A stretch of DNA of 64,000 bases from Roseiarcus sp963833955 (GCA_963833955.1 CAWHZY010000002.1:1-64000); one strand, 5' to 3'. Positions 19,837 through 30,046 are shown, numbered from the stretch's first letter. Program-made: numbers and translations. The notes: generated by a model not told the origin, from the sequence alone.

Positions 19837-19864
19837 TATGGTGGCCTCCTTACGGGAGGCGGCG

Positions 19865-21364
19865 ATGGTGGGCCAAGCAAAAGTGACGTTTCTGGGCCTC
19901 GACATCGGCACTTCCTCGGTGAAGGCGCTGCTCGTCGATTTCGAGCAGCGCGTGCTCGCCGAAGCTTCGGTCCCGCTCAGCGTTTCGCGCCCTCGGCCGT
20001 TGTGGAGCGAGCAGAACCCGTCCGATTGGGTCGAGGGAGTCGAGGCCGCGGTCGCCGCGATCCGCCGCCAGGCTCCGAGTGACTTCGCGGAATTGTCCGG
20101 CATCGGCCTTTCGGGCCACATGCATGGCGCGACGCTTCTCGACGCTGAGGACAAACCGCTGAGACCCGCGATTCTGTGGAACGACGGCCGCTCGTTCGCC
20201 GAATGCGCCGAGCTCAAGCGGCGCGTCCCCGATCTCGAAGAGCGCACCGGCAATCTCGCCATGCCCGGCTTCACCGCGCCGAAAATGCTGTGGGTCGCCG
20301 CGCACGAGCCCGAGATCGCCAGGGCGACGAGGCGAGTTTTGTTGCCGAAGGACTATGTGCGCCTGCGGCTCTCGGGCGAGGCGGTGTCGGAAATGTCCGA
20401 CGCCTCGGGCACGCTCTGGCTCGATGTCGGACGGCGGCGCTGGGACGACACGCTGCTGGCGGCGACCGGCCTGACCGAGAAGGCCATGCCGCGCCTGGTC
20501 GAGGGTTCGGAGGTTTCCGCCTATCTCGCGCCGGAAATCGCCGCCGCCTGGGGGCTCGAGGGGCGCAAGGTTCCGATTGCGGGCGGGGGCGGCGACAACG
20601 CCGCTTCCGCAATCGGCGTCGGCGCCACGGCGCCAGGGGCAGGCTTCGTTTCGCTCGGCACGTCAGGCGTCATCTTTTCCGTCACCGACCGTTTCGTCAG
20701 CCTCCCCGAGCGGACGCTGCATGCGTTTTGCCATGCGTTGCCGAATCGCTGGCACGGCATGGCGGTGATGCTCTCGGCCGCTTCGTCGCTCGCCTGGGTC
20801 GCTGGTGTCCTGGGGCGCGAGGACGATATCGGCAAGCTCATCGCGGGGGCGGATTCGTTCGCGCGGTCGCCCAGCGCGGTCGCTTCCGCGCCGATTTTCC
20901 TCCCCTATCTGAGCGGCGAGCGCACGCCCCACAACGATGCTTCGGCGACCGCAACCTTCGCGGGACTGCGCGCCGGGCACGACGCCGACGCGCTGGTGTT
21001 CGCGGTCATGGAGGGCGTCGCCTTCTCGTTCGCCGACGGGGTCGACGTTCTGGACGCGGCCGGCGCGCGGCCGGTTCGGCCGCTGCTTGTCGGCGGGGGC
21101 GCGCGGTCGGAATTCTGGGCGCAGATGATCGCCGACGTCACCGGCCTGACGATCGATCTCGCTTCCGGCGCGGAAGCGGGCGCGGCGCTTGGCGCGGCGC
21201 GGCTCGGCATGCTTGGCGCAGGCGCTGGAAGCGTCGAAGCGGTTTGCCCCCGCCCGCCGATCCAGCGCGAGTTCAAGCCCGATCCGAACCACGCGGCTGC
21301 TTACGCCCCGCGCCTCAAGCGCTATCGCGCGCTCTACCAGGCCGAGAAGGCGACGCGGCTCTAG
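19865..21364 (+). CDS. xylB: xylulokinase
   Basis: FGGY-family sugar kinase of about 499 residues that phosphorylates D-xylulose for the pentose phosphate route. Seen: phosphate-1 LGLDIGTSSVKALLVD, GLSGHMHGATLLD (substrate-binding His typical of XylB), ILWNDGRS, and ATP-site motifs VSLGTSGVIF and LLVGGGARSEFWAQ. The ATG at 19865 follows GGGAGGCGGCG; an upstream in-frame ATG at 19832 lies within the csp terminator and is unlikely. Its stop overlaps that of the convergent marC gene. Confidence 0.93.
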   Translation: MVGQAKVTFLGLDIGTSSVKALLVDFEQRVLAEASVPLSVSRPRPLWSEQNPSDWVEGVEAAVAAIRRQAPSDFAELSGIGLSGHMHGATLLDAEDKPLRPAILWNDGRSFAECAELKRRVPDLEERTGNLAMPGFTAPKMLWVAAHEPEIARATRRVLLPKDYVRLRLSGEAVSEMSDASGTLWLDVGRRRWDDTLLAATGLTEKAMPRLVEGSEVSAYLAPEIAAAWGLEGRKVPIAGGGGDNAASAIGVGATAPGAGFVSLGTSGVIFSVTDRFVSLPERTLHAFCHALPNRWHGMAVMLSAASSLAWVAGVLGREDDIGKLIAGADSFARSPSAVASAPIFLPYLSGERTPHNDASATATFAGLRAGHDADALVFAVMEGVAFSFADGVDVLDAAGARPVRPLLVGGGARSEFWAQMIADVTGLTIDLASGAEAGAALGAARLGMLGAGAGSVEAVCPRPPIQREFKPDPNHAAAYAPRLKRYRALYQAEKATRL

Positions 21365-22068
21365 GCGACGCGCCACTTGGCGACGAGGTCGCCGATCGCA
21401 GTCACCAGGATTTGCACGCCGATGCACATGAGGAGGAATGCCGTCAGCCGCACGATCACCTGCCGGGCGGTGGGTCCGATCAGGCCAGTCACGCGATCGG
21501 AAAAGCGGTAGCCGATCCAGATGATCGCGGCGTTGGCGACCGCCGCGACGCTCGCGCCGAGGAAGAACGCGACGAAGCCGACGCTGTGCGACGGCCGCTC
21601 GGCGCCAATCGTGGTCGCGACAGCGATCGTGCCGGGCCCGGTGGTGAACGGCAAGGTGAGCGGAAAGAACGCGAGCTGCATCGGATCGTCGTCGCTATTT
21701 GGTGCGGCTTCCCGCTCGTGGCGCTTTTGGTCCGGATGGGATTCGCTCGTGGTCAGGAGCTGGAAACCGCTCAGCGCGATCACCGTCCCGCCGCCGAGGC
21801 GCAAGGCGTCGATCGAGACGCCGAAGAAGGACAGGATGTAGGTCCCGGTCCACAACGCCCCAAACATGATCAAGAGCGAATAGAAGCCGACCCGCGCCGC
21901 GACCTTCACCCGGTCTCCGGAGCTGAAGTCCTTGGTGAAGCCATAGAAGATGAGCGCCCCGCCCATCGGATTGATGATCGAGAACAGGGAGGAGAAAGCG
22001 AACAGAAATGCGGAATTCGCCGTCGTGGCGAAGCTGCCCCAGTCCGCCACGCCCAAGATGTGCTCCAT
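21361..22068 (-). CDS. MarC family (NAAT/UPF0056) membrane protein
   Basis: 235-residue inner-membrane protein with six predicted helices. Characteristic motifs are FSIINPMGGALIFYGFT near the N-terminus, FFPLTLPFTTGPGTIAVAT in the middle and a final FLLMCIGVQILVTAIG. MarC proteins were once linked to multiple antibiotic resistance, but their transport role is not established. It is convergent with xylB and the stops overlap by three to four bases. Confidence 0.9.
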   Translation of the reverse strand: MEHILGVADWGSFATTANSAFLFAFSSLFSIINPMGGALIFYGFTKDFSSGDRVKVAARVGFYSLLIMFGALWTGTYILSFFGVSIDALRLGGGTVIALSGFQLLTTSESHPDQKRHEREAAPNSDDDPMQLAFFPLTLPFTTGPGTIAVATTIGAERPSHSVGFVAFFLGASVAAVANAAIIWIGYRFSDRVTGLIGPTARQVIVRLTAFLLMCIGVQILVTAIGDLVAKWRVA

Positions 22069-22326
22069 GCTCGCCCCCCACTTGACGAGGATTGCGTGAA
22101 CAGCGCGCTGTGTTTTCGCTGCTCCCCTCTAACCTTTTGAGAAGCCTCCTGCGCTAGCCTTTTCGCGCCATCGCTTCCGTAACGCGACTGCTCAAGGACC
22201 GCCTGAAAGCCATTCGCACCCGGCCATCCAGCCATATCCGCGGCGCAGTTTGAAGAGGCCTATTAGCCGAAACTTAAGCGACTGCGGGACAAAATTACGC
22301 GCAGCTCCTCCAGCCTCCGAAAGACG

Positions 22327-24591
22327 ATGACCGCTCTCGGCCTCGCGAGTCCCAGCGTCTCGCAGAAAATTGTCGCCGGGCGCATCCAAGTCGCGGTGTT
22401 CGCCGCGGCGTTGCTTCTCTCCGCCGCTCTCCTTTTCGGCATCCAGCCGATGTTCACGAAAATGGTGCTGCCGCGGTTGGGCGGATCCCCGTCCGTGTGG
22501 TCGGTCGCCATGGTCTTTTTCCAAACGGCGTTGCTGGCCGGTTACCTGTACGCCCATCTTTCGACGCGATATCTCCGTTTCGGCTGGGCCGTCTCCGTTC
22601 ATCTGTGCCTCCTTGCCGCCGCTTTCGTAAGCTTGCCGATCGGCGTCGCCGGCGGTTTCGGGCGGCCGCCGGAGGATGGCCAAGCGACATGGTTGATCGG
22701 GCTTTTGGCGATGTCGGTCGGCTTGCCGTTCTTCGCTCTGGCGGGCAACGCGCCCCTCTTGCAGGCATGGTTCGTTCGCTCAGGACATCCGAATGCGCGA
22801 AACCCGTATTTCCTCTATCGGGCGTCGAACATCGGCTCGCTGGCCTCGCTGCTCGCCTACCCATTCTTGCTCGAACCGGTGCTGACGCTGCATCAGCAAT
22901 CCCATTTGTGGACCTATGGCTTCGCGTGCATGGCGATCATGATTGGCGGGTGCGCCGCGCTCGTGTGGGGAGGGACCGAGATCGACGCCAAGAGCGCGTT
23001 TGCTGCCCTAATTCCCGCCCCAAATATGAGTGCGCGCGCCCGATGGACGCTGCTGTCGTTCATACCTTCGGCGCTTTTGGTGGCGGTGACCGCCCATATC
23101 GGGACAGAGATCGTTTCGGCGCCCTATCTATGGGTCATCCCGCTCGTCCTCTTCCTCGCATCCTTCGTGATCGTGTTCCGCGACCGCGAGATCGTGTCGC
23201 GCCGGTTTCTCCTGAGAATGCAGGTAGGCCTCACCGTTGCGCTGGCCTTCTCCTTCGTCTTGGCGCGTTGGACGCCGACGCTGATTGCGGTCCCCCTTCA
23301 TCTCGCGGCCTATTTCGTCGCCGCGCTGCTCTGCCACGGCGAGCTTTACGCTCGCCGGCCCAACGTCGTGCATCTCACGGGCTTCTATTTGTGGATGTCC
23401 TTTGGCGGCGCGCTGGGTGGAATTTTCGCCGCGCTGGTTGCGCCGCATCTCTTCGCGACCGTCGCCGAATATCCGATTCTGATTGTTGCGGCGCTGATCG
23501 CGCGTCCTCATCTCCTGGACGCGCCCCTCTCAACGTGGAAACGCCAAGCCACGCCCGTTCTGGTCCTTGGCCTGGCTTTGCTCGCGCCTGCAGCGGTTCT
23601 GGGCGGAGGGCTCGAGGGACAAGCTCCGCTTCTCTTCCTCGCGGGTCTGCTTGGTCTTGCCACGGCTTTTGTCTGGCAAAGCGAGCGCCCCGTGCGGATG
23701 CTGGCGCTCGCGGCGGTCATGTTCGCGTTGACGCAGTTTTATGAGCTCGGCTCAAGTCACGTCGTGTACGCGCGTTCGTTTTTCGGCGTGCACAAGATTG
23801 TCGATTTCGCCGGCGGCAAGGTGCGGCTGTTGTTTCACGGAGCGATCGTCCACGGCGCTGAGCGGCTCAGGACCGATGACGGCGCGCCGGTCGCCGGTCG
23901 GCCCGAACAACTCACCTACTACTACCAGGGCGGACCCTTCGAGGAGGCGATCGACGCCGCGCGCGCGGCTCAAGGCGGACGGCTTCCCCGTGTCGCTCTC
24001 GTCGGCCTCGGCGTGGGAGCGCTGGCGTGCAGCCGCGCGCCCGGCGAAAGCTGGAGCCTGTACGAGATCGATCCTGAACTCGTGCGCATCAGCACGCAGT
24101 CCGGGCTTTTCCGGACCATGCCGACTTGCGGCCCGGATATGCGAGTGATTGTCGGCGATGCGCGGCTGACGCTGACCGACGCCCGTGAGCCATTCGATCT
24201 CATGATCCTCGACGCTTACAGTTCCGACAACATCCCCGTTCATTTGCTGACCCGAGAGGCGATGCATCTTTACGAGTCGCTCCTCGCGCCTCACGGCAAG
24301 ATCGTTATGAATATCACCAATCGGAATATGGACCTGACGGACATTGTCTCATCATCGGCCAATGCGGCTGGCCTCACGGTCAGACATAAGCGCGATCGCT
24401 CCGCTCCGGACTTCAGCGCGACGTTTCATGCTCCTGCTCATATCGCGGTGCTGGCGCGCGACGACAAGGACTTCGGCGCGCTCGTCCCCGAAAATGGATG
24501 GCGTCCGGCGATCGCCGATCCATCCTTTCGCACCTGGACCGACGACTATTCCAATGTCCTCGGCGCAATCCTGAAACGCCCCTCTCCTTAA
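22327..24591 (+). CDS. membrane-fused spermidine-synthase-like protein
   Basis: 754 residues. Residues 15-480 contain about ten to twelve membrane helices (FAAALLLSAALLFGIQPMFT at the start). The C-terminal third is a spermidine-synthase-like Rossmann domain: ALVGLGVGALACS, YEIDPELVRIS, IVGDARLTLTD and DLMILDAYSSDNIPVHLLT. The family is annotated as fused MFS/spermidine synthase. Polyamine synthesis is not proved for it, and the membrane part is of unknown role. The ATG at 22327 is reasonable, but the gap before it (22069-22326) shows no clear promoter. Confidence 0.85.
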   Translation: MTALGLASPSVSQKIVAGRIQVAVFAAALLLSAALLFGIQPMFTKMVLPRLGGSPSVWSVAMVFFQTALLAGYLYAHLSTRYLRFGWAVSVHLCLLAAAFVSLPIGVAGGFGRPPEDGQATWLIGLLAMSVGLPFFALAGNAPLLQAWFVRSGHPNARNPYFLYRASNIGSLASLLAYPFLLEPVLTLHQQSHLWTYGFACMAIMIGGCAALVWGGTEIDAKSAFAALIPAPNMSARARWTLLSFIPSALLVAVTAHIGTEIVSAPYLWVIPLVLFLASFVIVFRDREIVSRRFLLRMQVGLTVALAFSFVLARWTPTLIAVPLHLAAYFVAALLCHGELYARRPNVVHLTGFYLWMSFGGALGGIFAALVAPHLFATVAEYPILIVAALIARPHLLDAPLSTWKRQATPVLVLGLALLAPAAVLGGGLEGQAPLLFLAGLLGLATAFVWQSERPVRMLALAAVMFALTQFYELGSSHVVYARSFFGVHKIVDFAGGKVRLLFHGAIVHGAERLRTDDGAPVAGRPEQLTYYYQGGPFEEAIDAARAAQGGRLPRVALVGLGVGALACSRAPGESWSLYEIDPELVRISTQSGLFRTMPTCGPDMRVIVGDARLTLTDAREPFDLMILDAYSSDNIPVHLLTREAMHLYESLLAPHGKIVMNITNRNMDLTDIVSSSANAAGLTVRHKRDRSAPDFSATFHAPAHIAVLARDDKDFGALVPENGWRPAIADPSFRTWTDDYSNVLGAILKRPSP

Positions 24592-24647
24592 CTCTACTGA
24601 AACGCGGCGGCGTTTATGCTCGCGCCGCTGCAAGAGGAGAGACGGGC

Positions 24648-25673
24648 GTGCCCGGCCTTGACGCGATCCGGACGCCGCTTGAGAGCGCCGTCCTCGACAC
24701 CTTCGGTCCTTACTCACCCTATGGCGCCCCTGCGCTGAGCGGTGCGCTGTTGTTCTCGGCGCTCTATTACATCCGCCGCCGAAAGTCCCGCGAGCGCCGC
24801 ATCAGCGCGCGTGGTTTTGTCCGCACGATCTTCGCCCGGCGTGTCATCCTCCATCCGTCCTCGCTCATCGACATGCGCTTGTGGGTGCTGAACGGGATCG
24901 TTTTCGCCTCCGCCTACGGTATGCTCGGCTTGGGGCTTTTCTTCTGGCGCGACCGGATCGACAGCGCGTTGACCGACGTCTTTGGGGCGCATGCTCCGAC
25001 CTATTGGCCGGCGTGGGCAGTCATGACCACGGCGACCGCGCTCCAGTTGCTGGCCTATGAATTCGCCTACTGGCTGACCCACTATGGCTTTCACAAGATT
25101 CCGGCCTTGTGGGAGTTTCACAAGGTCCACCATTCCGCGGAGGTGCTGACCCCCCTCACCGAATTGCGCCAGCACCCGGTCGAGATCATCGTCGTGGTCA
25201 ATTTGATCGGTCTGGCCACGGGCGTCACATTTGGCGTCATGACCTACGCGTTTGGCCCGGGCGCGCGCCCCTTCACCTTGTTGAACGGCAATATCCTCAC
25301 GATGGCGTTCCTCTTGACCTACGGTCATCTGCGCCACACCAACATGTGGATCGCCTTCACCGGAATCGCCGGCCGCATCCTGCACAGTCCCGCCCATCAC
25401 CAGTTGCATCACTCCACCAATCCCGCTCATTTCGACAAGAACTTCGGCTTTGCGCTCGCCCTTTGGGACTGGGCCTTCGGCACGCTCGCGATGCCCGCCC
25501 GGACGCGCGAACGCATCGTTTTCGGCGTGGGCGACGAGGCGGCGCCGTTCCGCTCGACGCTTTCCGCCCTCGCCGCGCCCTGCGCACGCTCTGCCGGCCA
25601 TGCGCTGAGGCTCGTCCAAAGGATCGCAGGCGAGCGCGGCGCCGCGAGCGCCGCCCAAATGCCGCCGCCCTGA
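24648..25673 (+). CDS. sterol desaturase / fatty acid hydroxylase family membrane enzyme
   Basis: 341-residue di-iron membrane hydroxylase. Three histidine clusters are seen: HYGFHK, HKVHHSAE, and the late HSPAHHQLHHS followed by NPAHFDKNFG. Hydrophobic stretches occupy residues 20-40, 85-110, 125-150 and 185-240. Such enzymes hydroxylate or desaturate lipids such as sterols, hopanoids or fatty acids; the substrate cannot be told. The start is taken as GTG at 24648, preceded by AGAGGAGAGA and in agreement with the homologous region. Confidence 0.88.
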   Translation: MPGLDAIRTPLESAVLDTFGPYSPYGAPALSGALLFSALYYIRRRKSRERRISARGFVRTIFARRVILHPSSLIDMRLWVLNGIVFASAYGMLGLGLFFWRDRIDSALTDVFGAHAPTYWPAWAVMTTATALQLLAYEFAYWLTHYGFHKIPALWEFHKVHHSAEVLTPLTELRQHPVEIIVVVNLIGLATGVTFGVMTYAFGPGARPFTLLNGNILTMAFLLTYGHLRHTNMWIAFTGIAGRILHSPAHHQLHHSTNPAHFDKNFGFALALWDWAFGTLAMPARTRERIVFGVGDEAAPFRSTLSALAAPCARSAGHALRLVQRIAGERGAASAAQMPPP

Positions 25674-25741
25674 CTGCCGGTTCCCCTCAGGCCCGAATCC
25701 CCCTATCCTCCTTTCGACCCCATCGATGAGGAGATCTGGCC

Positions 25742-26618
25742 GTGCCGGGCGAAAAGTCCGCGCGCCGGCGCGGCGTGCTGCTGGTTCTCGTCGCCACGCT
25801 GTTGTGGAGCCTGGCCGGCCTGTTCGCCCGCCTTCTCGCCCATCTCGACGTCTGGACGGTGATGGGCTGGCGAGCGCTCCTCGGCGCCGCCTCGATCGCC
25901 GCCGTCGGCCTGTTCGAATGGCGAGCCGGGCGTCTCGACAACCCTTTGGGCTTCGGCGCGCTGTCGCCGCTCGTGGCGCTGCTGGCGATGATCGCGATCT
26001 CCGCCTACACCGCCTCGGTGATGACGACGACCATCGCCGACGTCATGGTGATCTACGCCACCCTGCCTTTCGTCGCGGCGGCGATGGGCTTCCTCGTCAA
26101 TGGCGAGCGCGTCTCGGCCCGCACCCTCATGGCCTCCGAGTCTGGCGCTCATCGGCATCATCGTCATGGTCGCGAGCGGGCTCGGCTCCGGGCGTCTCCT
26201 GGGCCAGGCCCTGTCGATGCTGATGACGCTCGCGTTTGCCGGCATGATCGTTTTGCAGCGCCGCCAGCCGGGCGCCTCGGTGATCGTCGTCAATTGCCTC
26301 GGCGCCATCGGCTCCGGCATCTTCGGCCTCGCCAACTCGCCGCTCGAGCCCATCAGCCTCACCGATTTCGCGATCCTGTTCCTGTTCGGCCTGACGACGA
26401 TCGGCCTCGCCTTTGTCCTCTTCATGGAGGGGGCCAAGTTCATTCCGTCGGCGGAAGCGGGCCTCATCAGCCTCCTGGATGTTGTGCTCGGGCCGCTCTG
26501 GGTGTTTATCGCTTTCGGCGAGAACCCGGGGCTGGCGACCCTGCTCGGCGGCGCGATCGTGCTGGGCGCGGCGCTCTGGCGGATGGCGCCGGAGCTGAGG
26601 CAGGAACGGGTTTCTTAA
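25742..26618 (+). CDS. EamA/DMT-family transporter (frameshifted)
   Basis: Ten-helix drug/metabolite exporter. The first half (VLLVLVATLLWSLAGLFARL) reads to ERVSARTLM near 26135. The second half resumes in another frame at LALIGIIVMVASGLGSG and ends PELRQERVS. A single indel joins them into about 290 residues with two EamA domains. The start is GTG at 25742 behind GAGGAGAT. The substrate is unknown. It is followed within 20 bases by a short-chain dehydrogenase and is probably cotranscribed. Confidence 0.85.
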
Positions 26619-26636
26619 AGGGTTGAGGGAGGAAGC

Positions 26637-27393
26637 ATGGACGGCGAGCGTTTTGCCCTGGTGACGGGCGCGGGTTCGGGGGTCGGAAAAGCATCGGCGC
26701 TGGCTTTGGCCCGCACCGGCTGGCATGTCGCCCTGACCGGCCGGCGGAAGCGAGCTTCTCGAAGAGACAGCGGGCGAGGTCAAGGCGCTCGGCCGCCGGG
26801 CGCTTGCCCATGCCTCCGATGTCAGCGACCCCGAGGCGGTCAAGGCCTTGTTCGGCGAGATCGAGCGCGAGTTCGGCCGCCTCGACCTCCTGTTCAACAA
26901 CGCCGGCCGCGGCGCGCCCGCGGTTCCGATCGACGAACTGCCCTATGAGACGTGGAAGGCGGTGGTCGACGTCAACCTCAATGGCATGTTCCTGTGCGCT
27001 CAAGGAGCGTTTGGCCTTATGAAGCGCCAGAAGCCGCAGGGCGGGCGGATCATCAACAACGGCTCGATCTCGGCCCACACGCCGAGACCCATGGCCATCT
27101 CCTATAACGCGACCAAGCACGCCGTCACCGGCCTCACCAAGTCGATTGCCCTGGACGGGCGCGCTCATGACATCGCCTGCGGCCAGATCGACATCGGCAA
27201 CGCGCTGACCGAGATGGCGCGCCGCATGACCTCGGGCGTCATGCAGGCGGACGGGCATATGGCGGTCGAGCCGACCATGGACCCGGACGAGGTCGGCGCG
27301 GCGGTCGCCAACATGGCCAACCTGCCGCTCTCGACCAACGTGCTCACCATGACCATCATGGCGACCAAGATGCCGTTCGTGGGGCGTGGATAG
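26637..27393 (+). CDS. short-chain dehydrogenase/reductase (frameshifted)
   Basis: Classical SDR of about 251 residues. Seen: NAD(P) motif VTGAGSGVGKASALAL, LLFNNAGRGAP, the catalytic Ser in NNGSISAHTPRP and the YxxxK pair in ISYNATKHA. A surplus base near 26750 (after ALTGRR) breaks the frame; the other frame continues SELLEETAGEVKALGRRAL. Start at 26637 with GGGAGGAAGC upstream. The substrate is not predictable. Repeat R1 copy B follows the gene. Confidence 0.85.
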
Positions 27394-27428
27394 CGCGACC
27401 TGGAGGCGAGGTCATCGCCCGCATAACC

Positions 27429-27540
27429 GTCAATAAAAGCCACTAAACGCTAGTAAACGTTAGTAAATTTGCTAGCGTTTACTAGCGTTTATTTTTTGGA
27501 AACGGGACTTTTCAACGGGTTACGAGGGATTGGAATAAAG
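27429..27540. repeat. dispersed repeat R1, copy B (best hairpin)
   Basis: TAAACGCTAGTAAACG (27444-27459) is the perfect reverse complement of CGTTTACTAGCGTTTA (27476-27491). The stem can be extended inward to about 20 pairs and is followed by TTTTTT. The conserved block follows: GAAACGGGACTTTTCAACGG, then GTTACG. It lies between the ends of two convergent genes, so it could also act as a terminator. Confidence 0.8.
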
Positions 27541-27631
27541 ATCTGCGATCTTTCCGTCTCGCTTCGGAGGGGACGGGCGACGATCGGGCTTCGGTCGACA
27601 AGTATCGGACTACGAAAGCTCCAAACAGGAT

Positions 27632-28579
27632 TCATGTGAGCGTGTTCACGTCTTCCTCACGCGACCGAAGATAGCGATCGAAGGCGCGCTCGAGATCTGG
27701 CTTGTTGCCGGCGAATTCGACAACGCCGTACGTGTTGCGCTTGAGGTCGGTCGCGGGATCGAACCCACCATCGAGGAACATTTTCCAACGGCTCTGATAG
27801 CCGCGGTCGCTTTTGCGGCCATGGAACGGGTGCTCAATCGTGCCGTGGACGAACCCCAGCTTGCCGTTGATTTCGGCCGCCGCCCTCGTCGACCATGACG
27901 TCACGGCGTTGCGATAGCCGGCCGAGACGTCTGCCGGCACGGAGCGCCCGCACTCACCGATCATCCCGTAGGCCATGTGGTGATCGCCGCTGCCCATGCC
28001 GCCCTGCTCGAACAAGCCGCCGGTCCGGTTCAACATCGTGCGGGTCCATGCCCAGGCGTAGCCGGTATGGGCGTATTCGTAGGGGCCGCCGTTAAACTTC
28101 CAGAATTTCTCGCCCTTCGGCGTCACCGGCTTGCCGGCGTGATAGAGACTGCCGAAGCTCGAGTGCGTTTGAACATGCTCGTCGTGCGGCCCTAGATCGT
28201 AGGCTGTATCCCAAGGCTGAACGACCGGGTACAGATCGAGCGCCGCCAGGATATCATTCGCCCAGCCGGCGCGCCGGAATGTGATGTCGGCGTCGAGCGT
28301 CGCGATCTTCGCGGCGGACGGCGGCATGTGGTGGATCGCGATGTTGAGCAGGCACTCCTTCGACCAGGCCATGGTCGTGGCGCGCAGCGGAATGTGCGTG
28401 ACGCGCGGGCCGGCCAAGCACTCGAGATCATAACCGCGAGAGCCGTAAACGCATTCGGCAAGGACAACGTGGATATTCGGCTGTTTGAGCCAATCAGTGA
28501 TCGCGGCTCGCGCCAGATTGATCCGGCTCTGCCAGCGCAGGGGATTGGCTACGCAGGTTGCGATATAAAGAGTTTCCAA
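27632..28579 (-). CDS. glycosyltransferase-like protein, orphan
   Basis: About 315 residues. The fold hint is GT-A-like: LYIATCVANPLRWQSRI at the N-terminus, KIATLDADITFRRAGWANDI (DxD-like), a mid section KFNGGPYEYAHTGYAWAWTR, and GGMGSGDHHMAYG. Together they resemble small family-2-like or phage-type glycosyltransferases, but I cannot name a family. I favour TTG at 28579, which has GAGGGG eight bases upstream; a GTG at 28585 and a longer frame to 28669 are open. It lies 43 bases downstream of a secreted protein on the same strand. Confidence 0.55.
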   Translation of the reverse strand: METLYIATCVANPLRWQSRINLARAAITDWLKQPNIHVVLAECVYGSRGYDLECLAGPRVTHIPLRATTMAWSKECLLNIAIHHMPPSAAKIATLDADITFRRAGWANDILAALDLYPVVQPWDTAYDLGPHDEHVQTHSSFGSLYHAGKPVTPKGEKFWKFNGGPYEYAHTGYAWAWTRTMLNRTGGLFEQGGMGSGDHHMAYGMIGECGRSVPADVSAGYRNAVTSWSTRAAAEINGKLGFVHGTIEHPFHGRKSDRGYQSRWKMFLDGGFDPATDLKRNTYGVVEFAGNKPDLERAFDRYLRSREEDVNTLT

Positions 28580-28622
28580 TGTCACACCCCCTCGGACCAG
28601 CACGAAGACGTCCGCGCGCGCC

Positions 28623-29075
28623 TCACAATCTGCGATCCTCACTGGAATCGTCAGGACTGACCGTTTCATCGGCGCCGGTTTTGATCGACCGCAGAATCGA
28701 GAGAAGCCTGGCGTCGACCGGGAGCGGGACGAAGGCGGCTATGTGATGTTCGGCGTCGACAACGATTTGCGTGATGCACGCCTGCTTGCCCCGGGTCCAA
28801 ACGAGAGCGGCCCGATCTTTGATCTCAATAAGGAGCGCGCCATCGCCGGGAGGCATGCCTCCGGGCGGGGTGATCGGCGACGCGACGTAAACGCCGGCCA
28901 TGAAGTGGAACTGACCTGGAGAAAGGGGGGTGAACTTCGCCTCTTTGGTCGACGCCTCGATGGCGGCGATCGGTTCGCAATGGGGGCCTGGAATTGCTTG
29001 CGTTCTTCCGGCCGCGAGCGCGGCGTTTCCTCCCACGAGCATGACAACGAACGCGAGCGTCGAAACCTTCAACAT
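28623..29075 (-). CDS. secreted protein of unknown function
   Basis: 150 residues with a signal peptide (MLKVSTLAFVVMLVGGNAAL, cleavage after ALAAG). The mature part has two Cys (GPHCEPI and KQACITQ), a proline/glycine-rich loop (ITPPGGMPPGDG) and an acidic tail. The family is not recognised. The start is supported by AGGAGAGGGG upstream. It may be cotranscribed with the orphan glycosyltransferase-like gene downstream. Confidence 0.65.
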   Translation of the reverse strand: MLKVSTLAFVVMLVGGNAALAAGRTQAIPGPHCEPIAAIEASTKEAKFTPLSPGQFHFMAGVYVASPITPPGGMPPGDGALLIEIKDRAALVWTRGKQACITQIVVDAEHHIAAFVPLPVDARLLSILRSIKTGADETVSPDDSSEDRRL

Positions 29076-29555
29076 CGGCCCCTCTCCTACAAAAGGCGGC
29101 TAATCAAGCCGGCGATCCATGTTTCATGCGTTTGCTCATCGCGCTTTCAGGCGCCGCCGCTGCCCGAGATCTCAAAGGCGCGGCTGCGAACCGGCGGCGA
29201 GAGCGGATCGACCGACCTGTCCGCCAGGGCATGATCGGGGCCGCTTGGTTGTGCGGCCGCACGAGCGGCGATGAGGCCGCCCGGCAAACCTGGAAAACAG
29301 AACATGAGATGCGCGAGTTTGAAGCGACCATAAGTCAAACTACGATAAAACCGTAGATTTGTCCAGATATTTCGCTTTTTCCGTTTTACCCGCTGCAGAG
29401 TTGGCTTGGTCTCTCTCCAGCCCCTACCCTCCCCTTTGCGCCGGAGGGCGTCCCGAAGGACGTAGTCCCGCGAACTACGGACCCGCCTAATTAGCGGCTT
29501 CATCATGGGCAATCATAGCAATCGCCCGGCGAGGTCTCGTATCAAGAGTCTTCCG

Positions 29556-29678
29556 GTCTGGCGCTTTTGGCCGGCGCAACCTCGAAGGGGGACGGCGGGT
29601 TTGGGGACAACGCAATATCCGCTGCTTCATCTTGTCGTCGTGACCATGGCTTGCGGGGCGGCGGCCACCGTCACCATC
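29556..29678 (+). repeat. direct repeat, copy 1 (decayed small ORF)
   Basis: About 122 bases repeated at 29926-30046 with an offset near 369. Both encode RFWPAQ-RRGTAGLGT-QY and VTMACGAAATVTI, but this copy has ACG where copy 2 has ATG, so the short peptide cannot start normally. It sits in a 900-base region (29076-29977) where no other gene is recognised. Confidence 0.7.
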
Positions 29679-29925
29679 CGGACGGCAGCCGCCTCATCCG
29701 CGCGTCATTCCTCGGTAACCCCTAGATCAGTGTTTGAAGCGCCGAATTGTCCAGCGTCATGGCGGGCTTGTGGCGCGCGTCCCCGTCGGCGCGCTCGATT
29801 AACCAATCGTTAGTCGATCCGCCGATAACCATTTGACGCCCTGTGGTAAGCGGCAGGAGTGTGACCGGGATCACTGTGCATTTGAACCGGGGGCGCCATA
29901 ATTCCGCCTTGACATCGTCGCTGGC

Positions 29926-30046
29926 CTGGCGCTTTTGGCCGGCGCAGCGTCGAAGGGGGACGGCGGGTTTGGGGACCATGCAATATCTGCTGCTTCTTCT
30001 TGTCGCCGTGACCATGGCTTGCGGGGCGGCGGCCACCGTCACCATC
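29926..30046 (+). repeat. direct repeat, copy 2
   Basis: Second copy of the 122-base repeat, carrying the start of the intact small ORF at 29978. The similarity stops within the coding region, at TVTIE against TVTIR, so the two copies have different tails. Confidence 0.7.
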
